A DNA stretch of 7,404 bases from Actinomycetota bacterium (GTDB lineage: Bacteria > Actinomycetota > Thermoleophilia > Gaiellales > Gaiellaceae): the NCBI GenBank assembly GCA_005885085.1, contig VAXY01000158.1:1-7404 (forward strand). Direction: 5' to 3'. The notes under the pieces are model-generated. The model was not told the DNA's origin, did not search any database, and saw nothing but the letters and a program-made list of their open reading frames with translations. Position numbers and translations under genes: made by a program. Positions 5,281 to 7,404 of this stretch are shown here, in pieces; the stretch's first letter is position 1; each line of letters starts with the position of its first letter.

Positions 5281-5421
5281 GTGCCGGGATCGCACGCAGA
5301 AGAGATCGTCGAGGACTATTTCGAGGGGGAGGACTGGGGTGCGCTGATCGACGCCGAGGCCGAGCCGGACTTGGATTTGCCGCCACTGCCGCCGCCCCCG
5401 CCGCGTCCTTCGGCCGCCTGA
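5281..5421 (+). CDS. 46-residue acidic, proline-tailed hypothetical protein
   Basis: From GTG 5281: MPGSHAEEIVEDYFEGEDWG, ALIDAEAEPDLDL, then a proline tract (PPLPPPPPRP) and SAA. The N-terminal two thirds are strongly acidic (Glu/Asp), with aromatic residues Tyr13, Phe14 and Trp19 in a short amphipathic stretch. The C-terminus is polyproline. It has no membrane segment and no family I recognise. The strong ribosome binding site and placement in an otherwise empty gap between a terminator and a tRNA favour a real gene. GC-rich composition makes short open frames common, which is the reason for caution. It may be a short adaptor-like or disordered protein. Confidence 0.5.
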   Translation: MPGSHAEEIVEDYFEGEDWGALIDAEAEPDLDLPPLPPPPPRPSAA

Positions 5422-5429
5422 ACCGCCTC

Positions 5430-5435
5430 TACACT
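5430..5435 (+). promoter_or_regulatory. Candidate -10 box of the tRNA gene
   Basis: TACACT lies 11 bases before the mature tRNA 5' end and matches TATAAT at 4 of 6 positions. No convincing -35 is found at the usual distance, where the end of the small ORF lies, so this is tentative. Confidence 0.3.
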
Positions 5436-5446
5436 GTTCCCCGCAC

Positions 5447-5519
5447 GGGGCGTTAGCTCAGCTGGGAGAGCGCCGGCTTTGCAAGCCGGAGGTCACCGGT
5501 TCGATCCCGGTACGCTCCA
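5447..5519 (+). tRNA. tRNA-Ala (anticodon UGC)
   Basis: A full 73-base cloverleaf. Acceptor GGGGCGT pairs with ACGCTCC (one G-T wobble); D arm GCTC/GAGC with an 8-base loop; anticodon stem CCGGC/GCCGG with loop TTTGCAA, so the anticodon is TGC (5480-5482) reading GCA and other alanine codons; T arm ACCGG/CCGGT with TTCGATC loop; discriminator A at 5519. The 3' CCA is not encoded and must be added enzymatically. It is a stand-alone tRNA gene, not in a visible rRNA operon. Confidence 0.97.
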
Positions 5520-5522
5520 TGA

Positions 5523-5556
5523 CGAGAACCTCTGATTTGCAGATATTTTGTTCTCG
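5523..5556 (+). terminator. Possible tRNA 3' hairpin
   Basis: CGAGAAC (5523-5529) pairs with GTTCTCG (5550-5556); inside the 20-base loop TCTG (5531-5534) and CAGA (5540-5543) can pair, and a TTTT lies at 5546-5549. It begins three bases after the tRNA and could terminate or process the precursor. This AT-rich patch contrasts with its surroundings. Confidence 0.35.
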
Positions 5557-5736
5557 CCGGTGTCAGCGCCAACAACAGCGGTGCGAGCGGACCTGCCGAT
5601 TGCTGTCAGACGTCGTCGAACCCGGTCGAGTCACGTCGATGTGTCAGTCCCAGTCGAGTGACGTCGAGTAAGGAACCGGTCTGGCGGGCCGAAGATCAGG
5701 TTCGTAGTCGAGTGAAGCACGGGAGCCGCTCAGCGC
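5557..5736. other. Intergenic stretch with short degenerate repeats
   Basis: No convincing gene. GTCGAGTCACGTCGAT (5625-5640) and GTCGAGTGACGTCGAG (5653-5668) agree at 14 of 16 bases, 28 bases apart; a third partial copy GTCGAGTGA starts at 5707. They may be binding sites for a regulator or leftover sequence; the stretch also holds the 3' flank of the minus-strand regulator gene. Confidence 0.4.
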
Positions 5737-7404
5737 TCACCCGGTAGCGAAAGAGGGACGCTCGGCATCTTTCAGCGTCGACTCGAAGAGTTCCCGAACG
5801 TCGGCTCGCGCTCCGACGGCGAGCGCCTCGAGAAAAGTCTCCTCGCCGAGCTCCCGTCGCACTCGCTTCTCGGTGTCTTCGAGAACCCGGTAGTGGAACC
5901 AGTCGCGCGGTCTGCCGATCTCGTCGCGCAACGCCAGCCTTTTCCCGAGAACATGGGCCGCACGCTCGAAGTTCCGCTTACGGGCGATCAAGATCGCGGT
6001 CGGTGTGCAGAGCGTGCAGAAGATCGTCTTGGAGTCGAGGGGGTCCGCGAGCCGGAAGGCGTCTTCCACTAGTTCGACCGCCTCGCCGAACTGCTCCGCC
6101 TGAATTCGGATCAAGCTGAGGACCAACGTCATCGCGATGATCTGCTCGACATCACCGCGCGAGCGGGCGATGGCCATGCTCTCGGATGCGAATGTTTCGG
6201 CGCCCATGAGATCGCCGACGATGAGCGCGACCCAGGAGAGGTTCCCGAGCGGAACGTCAATCCTGGCCCGGAATGAGGCATCTTCGCCAGCCTCTCCGAA
6301 GACGGACACAGATTTGCGCAGGAGCCTTTCTGCTCGGCGGATGTCGTCCTCGCCGATGGCGACGAGTCCGAGGTTGTTCAGACACGCGGCGACCTCCTGG
6401 GCGTCGCCTTGCGTCCGCGCCACCGCCAGTCGGCGAGTCGTCATCTCGGCTGTTGCTCGGAGGTCGCCCCGCTGTTGGGCGAGTATGGCCGCGGCCCTGA
6501 GCAGCTTGCTCTCGAGGGACGGCGACGCCTTGGGATTGGCGGCGAGCGCACGCTCGGCCCAGCGCAAGCCCTCGGCGAGGTGACCGCGCAAGTACCAGAA
6601 GCGCCAGAGCGAGCCGACCAATCGTGCCCCCAGCTCGGCGTCGCCACCACCGAAGCACCACTCGAGCGCAGCTCGGAGATTGTCGTGATCGTCGTCGAGG
6701 GAGCGGAGCCAGTTGGCCTGGGCAGGCCCTTCGAGCTCGGGCTCCGTGCGCACGGCGAGATCACAGAAAAAGTCCGCATGCATTCGCCGGAGCGTCTCAA
6801 CTCTGTCCGTCCGCTCGAGTGCCTCGATCGCGTACTCGCGAATCGTCTCGAGCATCGCATAGCGCGAGCCTGTCGCTGTTGCGTTGTGCTGCAGGAGGCT
6901 GTGGTCGATGAGTGCCGAGAGCCTCTCAATCGTCGTGCCGCAGACAGCCTCGGCCGCCTCAAGCGTGCAGCCGCCCGTGAAGACAGCGATGTGCAGCAGG
7001 TCGCGCGTCTGTTCTCGGTCCAGAAGGTCGACCGTCCACTCGAGCGTCGCCCTGAGCGTCTGCTGGCGGGCAGGAAGATCCCGAGGCCCTCCCGTCAGAA
7101 GCGGGAGGCGACGGTCGAGCCGACCGAGGAGCTCAGTCGGCGTCAGCGTGCGAGTGCGGCTCGCGCCGAGCTCGATCGCCAGCGGCAGGCCGTCGAGGCG
7201 TCTGCAGATCTGCCGGATCGCGGCCTTGTCTGCCGGGTCAGGTCTGAAGTGCGGATCCGCGTCCTGGGCGCGCTCGCTGAAGAGAGCTGTGGCGCTGTTC
7301 TCGTCCAGTGGCTCGACGGGATAGACGTGCTCTCCGGAGAGATGGAGCACGACTCGACTCGTGACCAGAAGGGTCAGTCGCGGCTCTCTCCCGACGAGGT
7401 CGAC
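5737..7404 (-). CDS. AfsR/COG3903-type NB-ARC and TPR regulator, C-terminal part
   Basis: 555 residues are visible; the frame is open to the window edge, so the N-terminus is missing and the GTG at 7350 is internal. The visible part starts in the NB-ARC ATPase at the sensor-1 strand (LLVTSR), followed by LHLSGEHVYPVEPL, then the GLPLAIEL motif in RRLDGLPLAIELGASR (about residues 68-83 of the visible part) and LPARQQTLRATLEWTVDLLD. A winged-helix-like segment follows (VFTGGCTLEAAEAVCG, LIDHSLLQ, YAMLETIREYAIEAL), then a long alpha-helical TPR-like repeat region, and a tail ending ELGEETFLEALAVGARADVRELFEST. There is no C-terminal LuxR helix-turn-helix, so the output domain must be at the missing N-terminus; in this family it may be a nucleotide cyclase, a BTAD/winged-helix domain or a kinase. 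Frame is intact over 1.6 kb. It probably senses a signal through ATP-dependent oligomerisation; target unknown. Confidence 0.9.
   Translation of the reverse strand, partial: VDLVGREPRLTLLVTSRVVLHLSGEHVYPVEPLDENSATALFSERAQDADPHFRPDPADKAAIRQICRRLDGLPLAIELGASRTRTLTPTELLGRLDRRLPLLTGGPRDLPARQQTLRATLEWTVDLLDREQTRDLLHIAVFTGGCTLEAAEAVCGTTIERLSALIDHSLLQHNATATGSRYAMLETIREYAIEALERTDRVETLRRMHADFFCDLAVRTEPELEGPAQANWLRSLDDDHDNLRAALEWCFGGGDAELGARLVGSLWRFWYLRGHLAEGLRWAERALAANPKASPSLESKLLRAAAILAQQRGDLRATAEMTTRRLAVARTQGDAQEVAACLNNLGLVAIGEDDIRRAERLLRKSVSVFGEAGEDASFRARIDVPLGNLSWVALIVGDLMGAETFASESMAIARSRGDVEQIIAMTLVLSLIRIQAEQFGEAVELVEDAFRLADPLDSKTIFCTLCTPTAILIARKRNFERAAHVLGKRLALRDEIGRPRDWFHYRVLEDTEKRVRRELGEETFLEALAVGARADVRELFESTLKDAERPSFATG

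Noticed and set aside
5447..5560. tRNA-Ala as an integration site for a mobile element
   Set aside because: No repeat of the tRNA 3' end, integrase or element-like gene is visible in the window.
5519..5671. A 50-codon ORF starting on the tRNA discriminator base, with several cysteines
   Set aside because: No ribosome binding site, start inside the tRNA, and no recognisable family; probably chance.
5557..5736. CRISPR-like array
   Set aside because: Only two to three short degenerate repeats with irregular spacing and no cas gene.

Overview
The window is GC-rich bacterial chromosome, probably from an actinobacterium. I would guess the Thermoleophilia (Gaiellales or Solirubrobacterales), but that placement is inference. 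The grounds are GC-rich third codon positions, frequent GTG starts, stop/start overlaps, a HAIR-like (HspR-type) operator in front of a small heat-shock gene, and a large AfsR/COG3903-type ATPase regulator. No phage, transposon or CRISPR array is visible.

Layout. (1) 30-2233, plus strand: a cyclic-2,3-diphosphoglycerate-synthetase-like GTPase (COG2403 type) whose frame is broken twice, overlapping by 4 nt a clean carbamate kinase gene (arcC). A 19-bp palindrome covers the start of the GTPase. (2) 2247-2293: two back-to-back hairpins separate arcC from a convergent gene. (3) 2293-2738, minus strand: an Hsp20/alpha-crystallin chaperone with a recognisable promoter and a HAIR-like operator. Its natural N-terminus appears to be knocked out of frame by one missing base. 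(4) 2830-5153, plus strand: a divergent cluster of ornithine carbamoyltransferase, rhomboid protease, small zinc-metallopeptidase-like protein, a 29-residue single-pass membrane peptide and a 79-residue helical protein. The middle genes are joined by TGATG overlaps. (5) 5187-5233: a perfect 15-bp-stem hairpin, followed by a 46-residue acidic/proline-rich small ORF with a strong ribosome binding site, then tRNA-Ala(UGC) at 5447-5519. (6) 5520-5736: no convincing gene, only a weak hairpin and short degenerate GTCGAGT repeats. (7) 5737-7404, minus strand: the C-terminal part of a large NB-ARC/TPR regulator that runs off the right edge.

How the genes fit. Ornithine carbamoyltransferase and carbamate kinase are consecutive steps of citrulline catabolism (citrulline + Pi to ornithine + carbamoyl phosphate, then ATP + CO2 + NH3). 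Their proximity suggests a carbamoyl-phosphate module, although no arginine deiminase is present and the transferase could equally be biosynthetic. The rhomboid, metallopeptidase and small membrane peptide look like one translationally coupled membrane/proteolysis unit.

The most important caution for a reader: three single-base disruptions lie in the first 2.75 kb (about 544, about 1145 and about 2733). Each can be explained as a homopolymer-length change. This points to consensus or assembly errors rather than three independent gene deaths. Between 544 and 1145 the wrong frame happens to stay open, so a naive call of 30-1340 would contain about 200 residues of nonsense.
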